64,000 bases of DNA from the NCBI GenBank assembly GCA_022826345.1, contig JAJDVB010000135.1, forward strand, positions 7,035 to 71,034. The letters are read 5' to 3'. This DNA comes from Alphaproteobacteria bacterium. GTDB lineage: Bacteria > Pseudomonadota > Alphaproteobacteria > UBA828. The translations under genes were made by a program, and so were the position numbers. The notes below the pieces were generated by a model, which was given only the letters and a program-made list of their open reading frames with translations, was not told where the DNA came from and made no database searches. Positions 51,197 to 62,304 of this stretch are shown piece after piece. The stretch's first letter is position 1; each line of letters starts with the position of its first letter.

Positions 51197-52924
51197 ATGA
51201 GCGAGGACGCCGCCGCCTATCGCGTGCTCGCGCGCAAGTACAGGCCGGCGAGCTTCGCCGGGCTGATCGGCCAGGACGCCCTGGTGCGCACGCTCAGCAA
51301 CGCGATCGCGATGGACCGCTTGGCCCACGCCTATCTTCTGACGGGCGTGCGCGGGGTGGGCAAGACCTCGACCGCGCGGATCATCGCGCGCGCCCTCAAC
51401 TGCATCGGCGAGGACGGCACCGGCGGGCCGACGCCCGAGCCGTGCGGTGTGTGCGATCACTGCATTTCCATCGCCGAGGATCGCCACGTCGACGTGATCG
51501 AGATGGACGCCGCCTCGCGCACCGGCATCGACGACGTGCGCGAACTGATCGAGAGCGTGCGCTACCGCCCGGTTTCGGCGCGCTACAAGGTCTACATCAT
51601 CGACGAAGTGCACATGCTCTCGAAGCAGGCCTTCAACGCGCTGCTCAAGACCCTCGAGGAGCCGCCGCCCCACGTCAAGTTCGTGTTCGCGACCACCGAG
51701 GTGCGGCGCCTGCCGGTGACCGTGCTCTCGCGCTGCCAGCGCTTCGACCTGCGCCGGGTGGATATGGAGGTGCTGATCGAACATTTCTCCGGCATCGCAG
51801 CAGCCGAGGGGGCGGAGGTGGAGCCGGCGGCGCTCGCGCTCATCGCCCGGGCCGCCGACGGTTCGGTGCGGGACGGGCTTTCCGTGCTCGACCAGGCGAT
51901 GGCGCACGAGGGCACGCGCATCACCGAAGAGGCGGTGCGGGCCATGCTGGGTCTCGCCGACCGCACCCGGCTCTTCGACCTGTTCGATATGCTGATGCAG
52001 GGCGCGATCAAGGACGCGCTGGACTGCTTCTCCGAACTTCACAACGCGGGCGCGGAGCCGCAGACCCTGCTGCAGGACCTGCTGGAGCTCTGCCATTGGC
52101 TGACGCGGCTAAAGCACGTGCCCGCTGCGGCGGACGATCCCGCGGTGCCCGAGGCAGAGCGCACGCGCGGGCGCGCCATGGCCGAAGCGCTGACGGTACC
52201 GTCGCTCACCCAGACCTGGCAGATGCTGCTGAAGGGTCAGGAAGAGGCCAACCGGGCGGCGCGGCCCGCGCTTGCGGCCGAGATGACCCTGGTGCGGATC
52301 GCCTATGCCGCCGACTTGCCGAGCCCGGCGGATGCGCTCCGCGCCATCGGTGCCGGTGGCGCCGGCGCGCAACCGAAAGACGCGCCTGCAGCGTCGCCCG
52401 CCCCTGCTCCGGCGCCTGCACCGAGCGGTGCCGCAAGCGCCGGGACTGCGGTGGAGCCTGCGGTGGTGCCTGAATCGGCGCCCGAGCCGGCGCCGCGGCC
52501 GGCGCCGGTGGCCGCATCCGCCCCGCATGCGCGTCCCACATCCTGGCACGAAATCGCGGCCCTGGCGGAGGAGCGGCGGGAGCCGATCCTGAGCGCGTGG
52601 CTGAGGACGGAAGTCCGCCCGATCCGCATCGCCGCCGGCGCGATCGAGATCAACTGCGGACGCTCGCCGGACGGCAAGATGCTTGCCCTGCTCCAGGAGC
52701 GGCTCGAGCAATGGACCGGCGAGCGCTGGATGGTCGCGCTGAGCGAAGACGGCGGCGAGCCCACCCTCGACGAGCAGGATCGGGCCGCGCGGGAAGCCGC
52801 CGACCGGACGGCGATGGACCACCCCCTGGTGCGGCAGGTTCTCGATGCCTTCCCCGGCGCGCGCGTGCGCAAGGTGCACCGCCCGGTGCCGGATAGCGAA
52901 AACGACGGAGATGCCTCCCCATGA
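51197..52924 (+). CDS. dnaX: DNA polymerase III subunits gamma/tau
   Basis: This 575-residue clamp-loader ATPase begins with YRVLARKYRPASFAGLIGQD. Walker A is GVRGVGKTST, the zinc module has Cys at CIGED, EPCGVCDHC and similar, and DEVHMLSKQAFNALLKTLEE is the Walker B region. A Pro/Ala-rich linker (about residues 390-440) leads to the C-terminal tau domain. No A-rich slippery heptamer for a gamma frameshift is visible. The stop overlaps the next ATG by four bases. Confidence 0.97.
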   Translation: MSEDAAAYRVLARKYRPASFAGLIGQDALVRTLSNAIAMDRLAHAYLLTGVRGVGKTSTARIIARALNCIGEDGTGGPTPEPCGVCDHCISIAEDRHVDVIEMDAASRTGIDDVRELIESVRYRPVSARYKVYIIDEVHMLSKQAFNALLKTLEEPPPHVKFVFATTEVRRLPVTVLSRCQRFDLRRVDMEVLIEHFSGIAAAEGAEVEPAALALIARAADGSVRDGLSVLDQAMAHEGTRITEEAVRAMLGLADRTRLFDLFDMLMQGAIKDALDCFSELHNAGAEPQTLLQDLLELCHWLTRLKHVPAAADDPAVPEAERTRGRAMAEALTVPSLTQTWQMLLKGQEEANRAARPALAAEMTLVRIAYAADLPSPADALRAIGAGGAGAQPKDAPAASPAPAPAPAPSGAASAGTAVEPAVVPESAPEPAPRPAPVAASAPHARPTSWHEIAALAEERREPILSAWLRTEVRPIRIAAGAIEINCGRSPDGKMLALLQERLEQWTGERWMVALSEDGGEPTLDEQDRAAREAADRTAMDHPLVRQVLDAFPGARVRKVHRPVPDSENDGDASP

Positions 52925-53244
52925 AGAACATCGGCAAGATGCTGAAGCAGGCGCAGGAAATGCAGACCAGGATGGCCGAGCTGCAAGAGAGCCTGGGTGC
53001 GCTCGAGGTCGAGGGCACGGCGGGCGGCGGCCTGGTGCGGGTGACGCTCACGGGCAAGGGCGAGATGCGCCGCCTCTCCATCGACCCGGCACTGGTGAGC
53101 GGCGACGAGGTGGAGGTGCTGGAAGACCTGATCGTCGCCGCCTTCAACGATGGCAAGGCCAAGGTCGAACAGCTCGTTCAGGAACGGATGGCCGAAGTCA
53201 CCGGCGGGCTCAAGCTGCCACCGGGTCTCGACCTCGGCCTGTGA
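52921..53244 (+). CDS. ybaB: Nucleoid-associated protein YbaB/EbfC
   Basis: This 107-residue protein has the family pattern [20 protein letters not shown], a [20 protein letters not shown] strand and [20 protein letters not shown]. It binds DNA as a dimer. The ATG overlaps the dnaX stop (ATGA), and recR follows after 37 bases, which is the classic dnaX-ybaB-recR order. Confidence 0.96.
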   Translation: MKNIGKMLKQAQEMQTRMAELQESLGALEVEGTAGGGLVRVTLTGKGEMRRLSIDPALVSGDEVEVLEDLIVAAFNDGKAKVEQLVQERMAEVTGGLKLPPGLDLGL

Positions 53245-53281
53245 GGGCGCGCCGCGGCGTTTCCTCTACTGGCGACAGGCG

Positions 53282-53878
53282 ATGACGAGCCCCGCGATCG
53301 AGCGGCTGGTCGGGCATCTCGGCAAGCTCCCCGGTCTAGGGCCGCGCTCGGCCCGCCGCGCCGCGCTGCATCTGCTGGAGCGACGCGAATCGCACCTGGA
53401 GCCGCTCTTGAGCGCGCTGCGCACGGCGGCGGAGAGCGTCCGCGCCTGCACTACCTGCGGCAATCTCGATGCCCAGGACCCGTGCGCCATCTGCGCCGAT
53501 CCCGAGCGCGACCGCACGGCCATCTGCGTCGTCGAGCAGGTCGCGGATCTCTGGGCACTGGAGCGCACGCTGATGTTTCGCGGCCGCTACCACGTGCTGG
53601 GCGGGCTCTTGTCGGCGCTCGACGGGATCGGGCCAGAGGACCTCGCCATCGCCGGCCTCGTCGCCCGCGCCGGTGCGCCAGAGGTGAGCGAGATCATCCT
53701 CGCCACCAGCGCCACGGTGGACGGGCAGACCACGGCGCACTATCTGACCGATCGGCTCGCCGAGAGCAGCGTCGCGATCTCCCGCCTCGCCCACGGCCTG
53801 CCGGTGGGCGGCGAGTTCGACTATCTCGACGACGGCACCCTCGGTACTGCGCTCAAGGCACGCCAGCGCCTGCTCTGA
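53282..53878 (+). CDS. recR: Recombination protein RecR
   Basis: This 198-residue protein has the helix-hairpin-helix [19 protein letters not shown] and a four-Cys zinc finger ([16 protein letters not shown], 16 residues). The Toprim domain is [16 protein letters not shown], followed by [20 protein letters not shown] and a Walker-like [20 protein letters not shown] tail. It acts with RecO in gap repair. The ATG at 53282 matches the family start [20 protein letters not shown]. Confidence 0.96.
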   Translation: MTSPAIERLVGHLGKLPGLGPRSARRAALHLLERRESHLEPLLSALRTAAESVRACTTCGNLDAQDPCAICADPERDRTAICVVEQVADLWALERTLMFRGRYHVLGGLLSALDGIGPEDLAIAGLVARAGAPEVSEIILATSATVDGQTTAHYLTDRLAESSVAISRLAHGLPVGGEFDYLDDGTLGTALKARQRLL

Positions 53879-53974
53879 ACCGATGCCACTGCGCGCTGGA
53901 TTGTGCGGCCCGCGCCTTCTATGGTCGCGCCCCGGCCGTCAACCAGGCGGCCGACGAGACCGTTGGAGAGGGCC

Positions 53975-54895
53975 ATGGCAGACGAGGCGAAGAGCGCAGG
54001 CCGGTTGGAACAGGTGCTGCGAGGGGGCGAGTTCGCCATCACGGCAGAGATGGGGCCGCCCGACTCCGTGGATCCGGCCGACGTTCTGGCCCGTGCCGGC
54101 TGCCTCAAGGGGCTCGCCGATGCCGTCAACGTGCTGGACGGCGCTGGCGCCCGCGCGCATCTCTCCCCGCTCGCCACCGCCGCGATCCTGGCCCGCGAAG
54201 GCATCGAGCCGGTGCTCCAGTTCACCATGCGCGACCGCAACCGGCTCGCGCTGCAGGCCGACGTGCTGGGAGCAGCGGCGCTCGGCGTGCACAGCCTGCT
54301 CTGCCTCACCGGCGATTCGGTGGACGCCGGCGATCAGCCGGAGACGAAGCCGGTCTTCGACCTCAAGTCCAACGAGTTCATGGCGGTGGTTCGTACCATG
54401 CGGGACGACGCCGTTCTGCCGGGCGGGCGTGGGCTCGCCTCGGCGCCCCGGTTGTTGATCGGCGGCGCCGATGCGCCCCGCGAGCCCAAGGCGGGCGATA
54501 CGCCCACCAGCCTTCAGGCCAAGATCGAGGCGGGTGCGGATTTTTTTCAGACCCAGTTCTGCTTCGATATGGGGATGCTGCGGCGTTACCTCGCCTGGCT
54601 CGGGGACTTCGGCATTCCCGAGCGCACGTCGATCATCGTCGGCATCGGGCCCATACGATCGGCGCGCTCGGCCCGCTGGATGAACGAGAACTTGTTCGGC
54701 GTGCACATCCCGGATGCGGTCATCGCCCGGCTCGACGGCGCCAAGGACCCGCAGGCCGAGGGTATTCGCATCTGTGTCGAGTTGATCGAGGAGTTGCGGG
54801 GGATCGAGGGCGTCGCCGGCGCGCACCTGATGGCGCCGCGCGGCGAGCAGGCGATTGCCGCGGTGATCGCTGAAACGGGTCTTCGCGGCGCTTGA
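53975..54895 (+). CDS. Methylenetetrahydrofolate reductase-like protein (MetF family)
   Basis: This 306-residue TIM-barrel protein has FAITAEMGPPDSVDPADVLA near the N-terminus, DAVNVLDGAGARAHLSPLA, the folate/FAD segment VHSLLCLTGDSVDAGDQPET and QAKIEAGADFFQTQFCFDMG. Many alphaproteobacteria carry such MetF paralogs in one-carbon or demethylation pathways, apart from methionine synthesis. A GGAGAGGG Shine-Dalgarno sequence fixes the ATG at 53975. No corrinoid or methyltransferase gene is nearby to show its pathway. Confidence 0.85.
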   Translation: MADEAKSAGRLEQVLRGGEFAITAEMGPPDSVDPADVLARAGCLKGLADAVNVLDGAGARAHLSPLATAAILAREGIEPVLQFTMRDRNRLALQADVLGAAALGVHSLLCLTGDSVDAGDQPETKPVFDLKSNEFMAVVRTMRDDAVLPGGRGLASAPRLLIGGADAPREPKAGDTPTSLQAKIEAGADFFQTQFCFDMGMLRRYLAWLGDFGIPERTSIIVGIGPIRSARSARWMNENLFGVHIPDAVIARLDGAKDPQAEGIRICVELIEELRGIEGVAGAHLMAPRGEQAIAAVIAETGLRGA

Positions 54896-54925
54896 ATGCG
54901 CCCTTAGCGGCGCGCTTGCGTTCCC

Positions 54926-55741
54926 CTAAAACAGCTGCCGGACGCCGATCTCGAGAAAGTGCATGCGCAGGTCGGTCTCCGCGGTCACCGACGCAATTTG
55001 GTTCATGCCGGTAAACTCCAGGCCATTGAGGGCCTGCAGGCGGTAGCCGATATGGAGCGTGGCGGACTCGGAGAGCGCGTAGCCGATGCCTGCGCCGAAC
55101 TGATAGGCGAAGGCAGTGTCGGTGGTGGAGAGCTCGGGTACCTGGAGTTGATTCGCAAGCGCCGGCGGGGCTCCCTGCAAGGTTAACACCGTCCGCACCA
55201 ACGCGCCCCGGTCGTAGTCCAGGTCGCCTTGGTCGATGCGGATGAGGCCGAGGCCGGCGCCGACATAGGGGGTCCAATCGCTGCCCGTCTCGATGTCGTA
55301 CCAGAGGTTCAGCATGGCGCCGAACTGTTCCCCCTTTCCGGTCGGGTCGAGGGGCACCTCCAGTCCGGTAAGGGACTGAGGCCCGACGGTGACGTTGGTG
55401 TTGGTGATTTGGGCGATGTCGGCCCTGGCTAGGAAGAGCTCGCCCTCGATGCGGATGGTGCTGCCGAGGTGGTAGCCGAGCGTGGCGCCAAGCTTGAAGC
55501 CGGTGTCATGCTCCGTCGTCACCGTAGCGTCGATGCTGACCGACCGCGGCAGCAACGGCGGCATCGGCTGCATGGTCGTGGTGGAAGTCGCGTCCGAATC
55601 GTCGATGAACATGAGGGGCATGTTCGCCCCGATGTACCACTCTCCCTCCTGCGCCTGTGCTATCGTCGCCCCGCCTAACGCAAGGCACACCGCTGCCGCT
55701 ATCGCGGCGATCCATTGTGATCTTAATTTGACTTGCATCAT
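54926..55741 (-). CDS. Outer-membrane beta-barrel protein
   Basis: This 271-residue protein has a Sec signal (AIAAAVCLALGGATIAQAQ). Alternating hydrophobic and polar strands follow, typical of a small OmpW/OmpX-like barrel: KLGATLGYHLGSTIRIEGEL, YVGAGLGLIRIDQGDLDYD and FAYQFGAGIGYALSESATLH. It ends in a C-terminal Phe (IGVRQLF), the BAM recognition signal. A GGGAGG Shine-Dalgarno sequence precedes two adjacent ATG codons (55741 and 55738). It is convergent with the MetF-like gene. The function is unknown. Confidence 0.85.
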   Translation of the reverse strand: MMQVKLRSQWIAAIAAAVCLALGGATIAQAQEGEWYIGANMPLMFIDDSDATSTTTMQPMPPLLPRSVSIDATVTTEHDTGFKLGATLGYHLGSTIRIEGELFLARADIAQITNTNVTVGPQSLTGLEVPLDPTGKGEQFGAMLNLWYDIETGSDWTPYVGAGLGLIRIDQGDLDYDRGALVRTVLTLQGAPPALANQLQVPELSTTDTAFAYQFGAGIGYALSESATLHIGYRLQALNGLEFTGMNQIASVTAETDLRMHFLEIGVRQLF

Positions 55742-55905
55742 TTTCCGGACCTCCCTGACGACGCCTTACCCGCAGATCTAGGCTATTGCGAGACAGGGCA
55801 GGGCGCAAACGCCTCGGTCGGTACCGCGTCCTCCGCTTCGCTGGTTATGGTACGCAATGAGACGGTATCGAGAACATGAGCCTCCATGTTTTCGATCATG
55901 CCTGA

Positions 55906-55939
55906 CACAAAGAAAAAGGGGAGCACCTAGGTGCTCCCC
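55906..55939 (-). terminator. Rho-independent terminator of the porin gene
   Basis: GGGGAGCACCT (55918-55928) and AGGTGCTCCCC (55929-55939) form a perfect 11-bp palindrome. On the minus strand it is followed by TTTTTCTTT (complement of 55909-55917). It lies 26 bases past the porin stop and is a textbook intrinsic terminator. Confidence 0.9.
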
Positions 55940-55964
55940 TGAACTGTTGATCGGTGGTAGTCGA

Positions 55965-56963
55965 TTAGAAGAAGACCGCCGTTCCGAGCATGACTTGGGT
56001 CACGTCATCCATGCCATCCTCCGAAATGCTGGCGACTTGTCCCCCGATCAGGACGCCCGGCCCAAGTGTGTAGGTCAAGTGGGCCGCTGCCTTGGATGCA
56101 TTGCCATCTTCGTTGTTGGCATACTGGAGGCCCAACTCGATCGCCCCTTCGGTCCAGGAGGCGCCGACATCGTATTGCATGCCATCCATATCGTGATCGT
56201 ACATGCTGCCGCCGAACGAGACTTGATCGACGCTTACACCGATCCCGGCGCGAGTGGCACTGGGATCGTCGCCACTGTCTCCATCGGAAGCCATCTCGTA
56301 ACCGGCGCCTAGAGTGAAGGAGCCGCCTTCCATGAAATCGGTCGAATAGGTCGCGCCGACCGCGGTGTGCTCTCCCAATCCGGCAGTCGATCGGTCGTTG
56401 AAGTTATTGTCATCGTCATTGGGCGCGTAGCTCACCCCAACGGTCAAGCCATTGAAGTTGGGTGTGGTGTAGACCACCTTCATGGCGTCTTCAGCTCCGA
56501 TCCCACTGTAGGTGTTTACAGACCCTCCCGCGGTGCTGAACCAATCGTAGTTGACGCCAATCATTCCGCCGATGGCGTCGCCGGGCGCCGCGACCGTTGC
56601 GTTGAAGGCCGCGCTCTCAGTCCTTCCGAGCCTGAGAGCACCGAACGAGCCGCTCAGCGTGGTGTGAATCTCGTCCATAGCTTCGTCGGCGCCGGCGGAC
56701 CGGCCGATCTGCCCGCTCACGCTCACCGTGATGCCGTTGTCCAGAGTGGTGGAACCGGAGACGCCGATCTCAAACACGTAGTCGATGCTGTGGCCGCGCG
56801 TCCCGCTGTCGCTATCGCTGGCGAAGCCGATAGCCCCGGTCGTGTAGCCGCCGACGCCGACCGTGACCGGCCCTTCCATCATCTCGTCGTCGGCGATCGC
56901 GACATTGCTGGCCAGTAGGCCAACGGCCGCAAGTGCCGTGGTTCCCAACAATACCTTCTTCAT
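55965..56963 (-). CDS. General porin (Gram-negative porin family)
   Basis: This 332-residue outer-membrane porin has signal peptide MKKVLLGTTALAAVGLLASN, mature start near ADDEMMEGPVTVGVGGY and strong beta-strand periodicity. The porin markers VSGQIGRSAGADEAMDE and ALRLGRTESAAFNATVAAPG are visible, and the terminal Phe is in MLGTAVFF. A GGAGGAGGAT Shine-Dalgarno sequence fixes the ATG at 56963. Surface loops are rich in Asp/Asn/Gly (NDDDNNFNDRS). Its own terminator follows. A Pho-box-like repeat upstream and the adjacent Pst/Pho operon suggest, without proving, regulation by phosphate. Confidence 0.9.
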   Translation of the reverse strand: MKKVLLGTTALAAVGLLASNVAIADDEMMEGPVTVGVGGYTTGAIGFASDSDSGTRGHSIDYVFEIGVSGSTTLDNGITVSVSGQIGRSAGADEAMDEIHTTLSGSFGALRLGRTESAAFNATVAAPGDAIGGMIGVNYDWFSTAGGSVNTYSGIGAEDAMKVVYTTPNFNGLTVGVSYAPNDDDNNFNDRSTAGLGEHTAVGATYSTDFMEGGSFTLGAGYEMASDGDSGDDPSATRAGIGVSVDQVSFGGSMYDHDMDGMQYDVGASWTEGAIELGLQYANNEDGNASKAAAHLTYTLGPGVLIGGQVASISEDGMDDVTQVMLGTAVFF

Positions 56964-57089
56964 GCTTCTATCCTCCTCCTCGCGAGATTGTCTTGTTCCA
57001 TGCATGGTTTGCGAGAGTGCGCCTCTCACAGAGCGCAGCCCACCGCAAGCGGGATGATACACCATCATTTCCCCGACGCGACCCGCAAG

Positions 57090-57107
57090 ATGACATAAAC
57101 TTGTCAA
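57090..57107 (-). promoter_or_regulatory. Possible Pho box before the porin gene
   Basis: Read on the minus strand, TTGACAA, four bases and ATGTCAT give two 7-base units with the 11-base repeat distance of a Pho box (consensus CTGTCAT). The match is 4/7 and 6/7. It lies about 127 bases before the porin start. The first unit could equally be the TTGACA -35 element of the porin promoter. Confidence 0.3.
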
Positions 57108-57186
57108 ACGATCGTTTTTTCCGCCAAGTTGTGGCAAAAATATCACGTCTGGCGGTGTGCGCTACCCACCCCACGGCTTCGCGAAC

Positions 57187-57875
<689 letters not shown>

Positions 57876-57879
<4 letters not shown>

Positions 57880-58604
57880 GGTGCCGTCGCCTCCGTCTCG
57901 TCGCTCTCCTGGTGGAAGGGCGTCACGTCGCCCTTGGGCCGCTCCTCCTCCACCGGGGTGCCTGTCACCATGTAGCTCACGGTCTCGGCGATGTTGGTCG
58001 CGTGGTCGCCGATCCGCTCGATGTTCTTGGCGATGAAGAGCAGGTGCGCGCAGGTGGTGATGCGGCGCGGGTCCTCCATCATGTAGGTGAGCAGCTCGCG
58101 GAAGAGGCTATTGTAGGATTCGTCCACATCCTCATCGCGCCGCCAGACCGCCATGGCGCGTTCGACATCGCGGTCCCTGAACGAATCGAGTACGTCCTTG
58201 ATCATGCCCTGGGCGATGCCCGCCATCCGCGAGATCGTGTGGGTCAGCCGGATGGGGTCGATATCCTGGATGGCGATGGAGCGCTTGGCGACGTTGGCGG
58301 CGTAATCGCCCATGCGCTCGAGGTCGCTCGCCACCTTGAGCGAGGCGGTGATGACGCGGAGGTCCACCGCGACGGGCTGGCGCAGCGCCAGGATGCGCAC
58401 CGCAAGCTGGTCGATCTCGGACTCCAGCGCGTCCACCCGCTTGTCCTCGGTGATCACGCTAGACGCGAGCTCATCGTCGCGGCGGACCAGCGAGGCGATG
58501 GAGGCCGCGAGCTGCTGCTCGACGATACCGCCCATCTCAAGGATCGCGTTATTCATGCGATCCAGCTCCTCGTCATAGGCCTTGACCGTGTGCTCGGTAG
58601 CCAT
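57876..58604 (-). CDS. phoU: Phosphate transport regulator PhoU
   Basis: This 242-residue protein consists of two PhoU three-helix repeats: LDRMNNAILEMGGIVEQQL and MAGIAQGMIKDVLDSFRDRD. Metal-site motifs appear as ERMGDYAANVAKRS and ERIGDHATNIAETV. It links the Pst transporter to the PhoR kinase and turns the signal off when phosphate is plentiful. An AAGGAGAG Shine-Dalgarno sequence precedes the ATG. Confidence 0.96.
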
Positions 58605-58639
58605 CGGTCGCTCTCCTTGCCTTCAGCCTCCGCCCGCGC

Positions 58640-59494
<855 letters not shown>

Positions 59495-59512
59495 GATACC
59501 ACTCCTGTCCGC

Positions 59513-60823
59513 CTACCAGCGGATCTCGAACTTGCGCCTGAGATAGATCGCCACGGCGTTCATCAGGATCAGGAACGCCAGAAGCACCAGAATGGCCGCC
59601 GATACCTTCTCGACGAAGCCGCGCTCCGGGCTGTCGGCCCAGAGGAAGATCTGCACCGGCAGCGCCGTCGCCGGGTCGAAGGGGCCGCCGGGGATGTCGA
59701 CAATGAAGGCCACCATCCCGATCATGAGGAGCGGCGCGGTTTCTCCCAGTGCCCTGGCCATGCCGATGATCGTGCCGGTAAGGATTCCGGGCGTCGCCAG
59801 CGGCAGCACGTGGTGGAACACCACCTGAATCGGCGACGCGCCGACGCCGTAGGCACCCTCGCGGATCGACGGCGGCACCGCCTTGAGCGCGGAGCGGGCC
59901 GCGATGATGATCGTCGGCAGTGTCATCAGGGTGAGCGTGAGCCCGCCCACAATGGGCGCAGAGCGCGGCAGGTGGAACAAGTTAATGAACACCGCAAGTC
60001 CCAGCAGTCCGAACACGATGGAGGGCACTGCCGCGAGGTTGTTGATGTTGACCTCGATCATGTCGGTTATGCGGTTCTTGGGTGCGAATTCCTCCAGATA
60101 GATCGCCGCGGTCACGCCGATCGGGAAGGTCAGCACCAGCGTGACCAACAGCATGTAGAACGAGCCCGCAATGGCCCCGCCGATGCCGGCGATCTCAGGC
60201 TCCCGCGAATCCGCATTGACGAAGAACTCGCCGTTGAATCCCGTCTCCACGAAGCCGGCAGCGTCAAACGTATCGATCCAGGCAATCTGCTGGTCGTCGA
60301 GGCGTCTCTCGTCTTCCGGCACGTCGCGGGGCGCGCTCCCCTTGATCAGCATGTCCACGTCGCTCGACGCGGTAAGCCAGACGCGCTGCGTGGTGCCGAT
60401 GATCGAGGGATCGTCGATCAGCAACTCGCGCAGCTCGAAGCGTGCGGCCGTGCTCACGAGCTTCAAGAGCTTGCGCCGCTCCTTCCTGGCCGTGACCTCT
60501 GGGAAGGCGGCGAAGACGGATTCGCGCAAGAGCTTGCCGTAGTTTGCCTTTTGAAGCTCTTCTGCGCTCGGTGCCTCGCCCACGCCGAGGACCTTGGGAT
60601 CGAAATTGACCTCCAGCGCGACCGAGGTTCTGACGAAGGCAGGGTAGCCCTCGGCGATCACGCTCCCGATCAGAAGGGCGAGAAAGCCCAGCGCAAGGGC
60701 CACGGCGATGATGCCGTAAGCCTTGAAGCGCCGTTCAGCGCGATAGCGCCGGCGCAGCCTGCGCTTCGTCCAGTCCGCGTCCTGCCAAGCGCCGGCGAGC
60801 CGCGGTTCTGCGAGGTCAGTCAT
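59513..60823 (-). CDS. pstA: Phosphate ABC importer permease PstA
   Basis: This 436-residue protein is longer than the roughly 290 of E. coli PstA. After the first membrane segment (IIAVALALGFLALLIGSVIA) there is a periplasmic domain of about 170 residues, then the normal permease core with PIGVTAAIYLEEFAPKNR, the EAA loop IREGAYGVGASPIQVVFHHV and GMARALGETAPLLMIGM. Alphaproteobacterial PstA proteins commonly have such an extension. The start overlaps the pstC stop by eight bases. Confidence 0.94.
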   Translation of the reverse strand: MTDLAEPRLAGAWQDADWTKRRLRRRYRAERRFKAYGIIAVALALGFLALLIGSVIAEGYPAFVRTSVALEVNFDPKVLGVGEAPSAEELQKANYGKLLRESVFAAFPEVTARKERRKLLKLVSTAARFELRELLIDDPSIIGTTQRVWLTASSDVDMLIKGSAPRDVPEDERRLDDQQIAWIDTFDAAGFVETGFNGEFFVNADSREPEIAGIGGAIAGSFYMLLVTLVLTFPIGVTAAIYLEEFAPKNRITDMIEVNINNLAAVPSIVFGLLGLAVFINLFHLPRSAPIVGGLTLTLMTLPTIIIAARSALKAVPPSIREGAYGVGASPIQVVFHHVLPLATPGILTGTIIGMARALGETAPLLMIGMVAFIVDIPGGPFDPATALPVQIFLWADSPERGFVEKVSAAILVLLAFLILMNAVAIYLRRKFEIRW

Positions 60824-62198
60824 ACTGCTCCCAGTACTTGCGCGCGATGTGGAGCGCGAAGATGTTGAGTGCGAGCGTCACGACGAAGAGCATCAGGCCG
60901 AGCGCGAAGGCGGCCAGAGTCTTGGCGCTGTCGAATTCCTGATCGCCCACCAGCAGGGTGACGATCTGCACCGTGACGGTAGTCACGGCATCGAGCGGAT
61001 TGGCGGTGAGGTTGGCCGCGAGGCCCGCGGCCATGACCACGATCATGGTCTCGCCGATGGCGCGGCTCACCGCGAGCAGACAGGCGGCGACGATGCCGGG
61101 CAGCGCCGCCGGCAAGATCACCTTGACCACAGTCTCCGACTTGGTCGCTCCCATGGCGAGCGAGCCTTCGCGCAACGAATTGGGCACGGCGACGATGGCG
61201 TCGTCGCTCAGCGACGAGATGAAGGGGATGATCATGATGCCCATGACGACGCCGGCGGCGAGCGCGCTTTCGGACGCGACGTCCAGGCCGATGGATTCGC
61301 CGATTCCCCTGACCGCCGGCGCCACCACCAATGCCGCGAAGAAGCCGTAGACCACGGTCGGCACGCCGGCCAGGATCTCCAGGATTGGCTTGGTCACGTT
61401 GCGGAAGCGCGGACTCGCGAACTCCGCCATGTAGATGGCGGCGAAGAGGCCGACCGGCAGCGCCACCAGCATGGCGATCAGCGTGATCATCAGCGTGCCG
61501 GTGAAGAGCGGGATGGCGCCGAACGCGCCGGTGCTGCCCACCTGATCGGCGCGGATTGCTGTCTGCGGGCTCCACTTCAGGCCGAACAGGAAATCCCAGA
61601 TGGGGATGATCGAGAAGAAGCGGATCGATTCGAACAGCACCGAGAGGACGATGCCGATGGTGGTGACGATGGCGACGCAGGAGGAAAGAATGAGCACGAT
61701 GTTCACCACCCGCTCGACCTTGTTGCGCGCCCGCAGGCCCGGCGATACGCGCCGCCATGCCCAGCCGAAGCCGGCGCCGCCCAAGGCCACGCCGATGGCC
61801 AGCACCCCGGCCTGTGCGGTGGACTTCATGCTGGCGTAGCGGTCCGCCGCCGCCTGCATGGCCGGGTCGACCTCGCGGCTCACAACGTCGCCCGAGGCCA
61901 GATTGCGCACGTCGTTGAGCAGGAGGCCGATCATCGCCTCCGACTGGTCCGCTACCGTGGGTCCGAGGTAGGAGAGCAGCAGCGCCTCAAGAATCGGTGC
62001 TTCGATGATCAGCCAGACGATGAGGACGATGCCCGACGGGATGCCGCACCAGAGCGCCACGTACCAGCCGTGGTAGCTCGGCATCGAGTGGAGCTTGCTG
62101 AGATTGGTGCCGGCGGCCCGTAGCGCGCGGCGGCGGCCGAAATAGAGGCCGATAACCGCGAGCGCCAAGACTGCAATGAGGAGGATGGTGAGCTGCAC
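60816..62198 (-). CDS. pstC: Phosphate ABC importer permease PstC
   Basis: This 460-residue protein is also extended compared with the 319 of E. coli. An N-terminal membrane segment and a domain of about 150 residues precede the core. Core motifs are IWDFLFGLKWSPQTAIRADQ, LPVGLFAAIYMAEFASPRFR, LREGSLAMGATKSETVVKVI and AVSRAIGETMIVVMAAGLAA. The GTG start lies 78 bases downstream of a three-unit Pho box. It heads the pstC-pstA-pstB-phoU-phoB part of the operon. Confidence 0.94.
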   Translation of the reverse strand: MQLTILLIAVLALAVIGLYFGRRRALRAAGTNLSKLHSMPSYHGWYVALWCGIPSGIVLIVWLIIEAPILEALLLSYLGPTVADQSEAMIGLLLNDVRNLASGDVVSREVDPAMQAAADRYASMKSTAQAGVLAIGVALGGAGFGWAWRRVSPGLRARNKVERVVNIVLILSSCVAIVTTIGIVLSVLFESIRFFSIIPIWDFLFGLKWSPQTAIRADQVGSTGAFGAIPLFTGTLMITLIAMLVALPVGLFAAIYMAEFASPRFRNVTKPILEILAGVPTVVYGFFAALVVAPAVRGIGESIGLDVASESALAAGVVMGIMIIPFISSLSDDAIVAVPNSLREGSLAMGATKSETVVKVILPAALPGIVAACLLAVSRAIGETMIVVMAAGLAANLTANPLDAVTTVTVQIVTLLVGDQEFDSAKTLAAFALGLMLFVVTLALNIFALHIARKYWEQYD

Positions 62199-62275
62199 GC
62201 CGTCGGCCGCCCCTGCCCCTTGCGCCCGGTCAGGCGAGCGCTAGCCTCACCCTATGAACGGGCCGATTCAGGGAT

Positions 62276-62304
62276 AAGTCAGTTTCGTTACGGTTTTGTG
62301 ACGG
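62276..62304 (-). promoter_or_regulatory. Three-unit Pho box for pstCAB-phoU-phoB
   Basis: On the minus strand the units CCGTCAC, CCGTAAC and CTGACTT are separated by AAAA and GAAA, which is the exact 11-base spacing of PhoB sites (consensus CTGTCAT plus four AT-rich bases). The box overlaps the phoR stop codon and lies about 80 bases before pstC. Phosphorylated PhoB can therefore start the pst genes separately from phoR. Confidence 0.75.

Noticed and set aside
51197..52924. Programmed frameshift in dnaX producing gamma
   Set aside because: No A-rich slippery heptamer followed by a stem was found in the gene.
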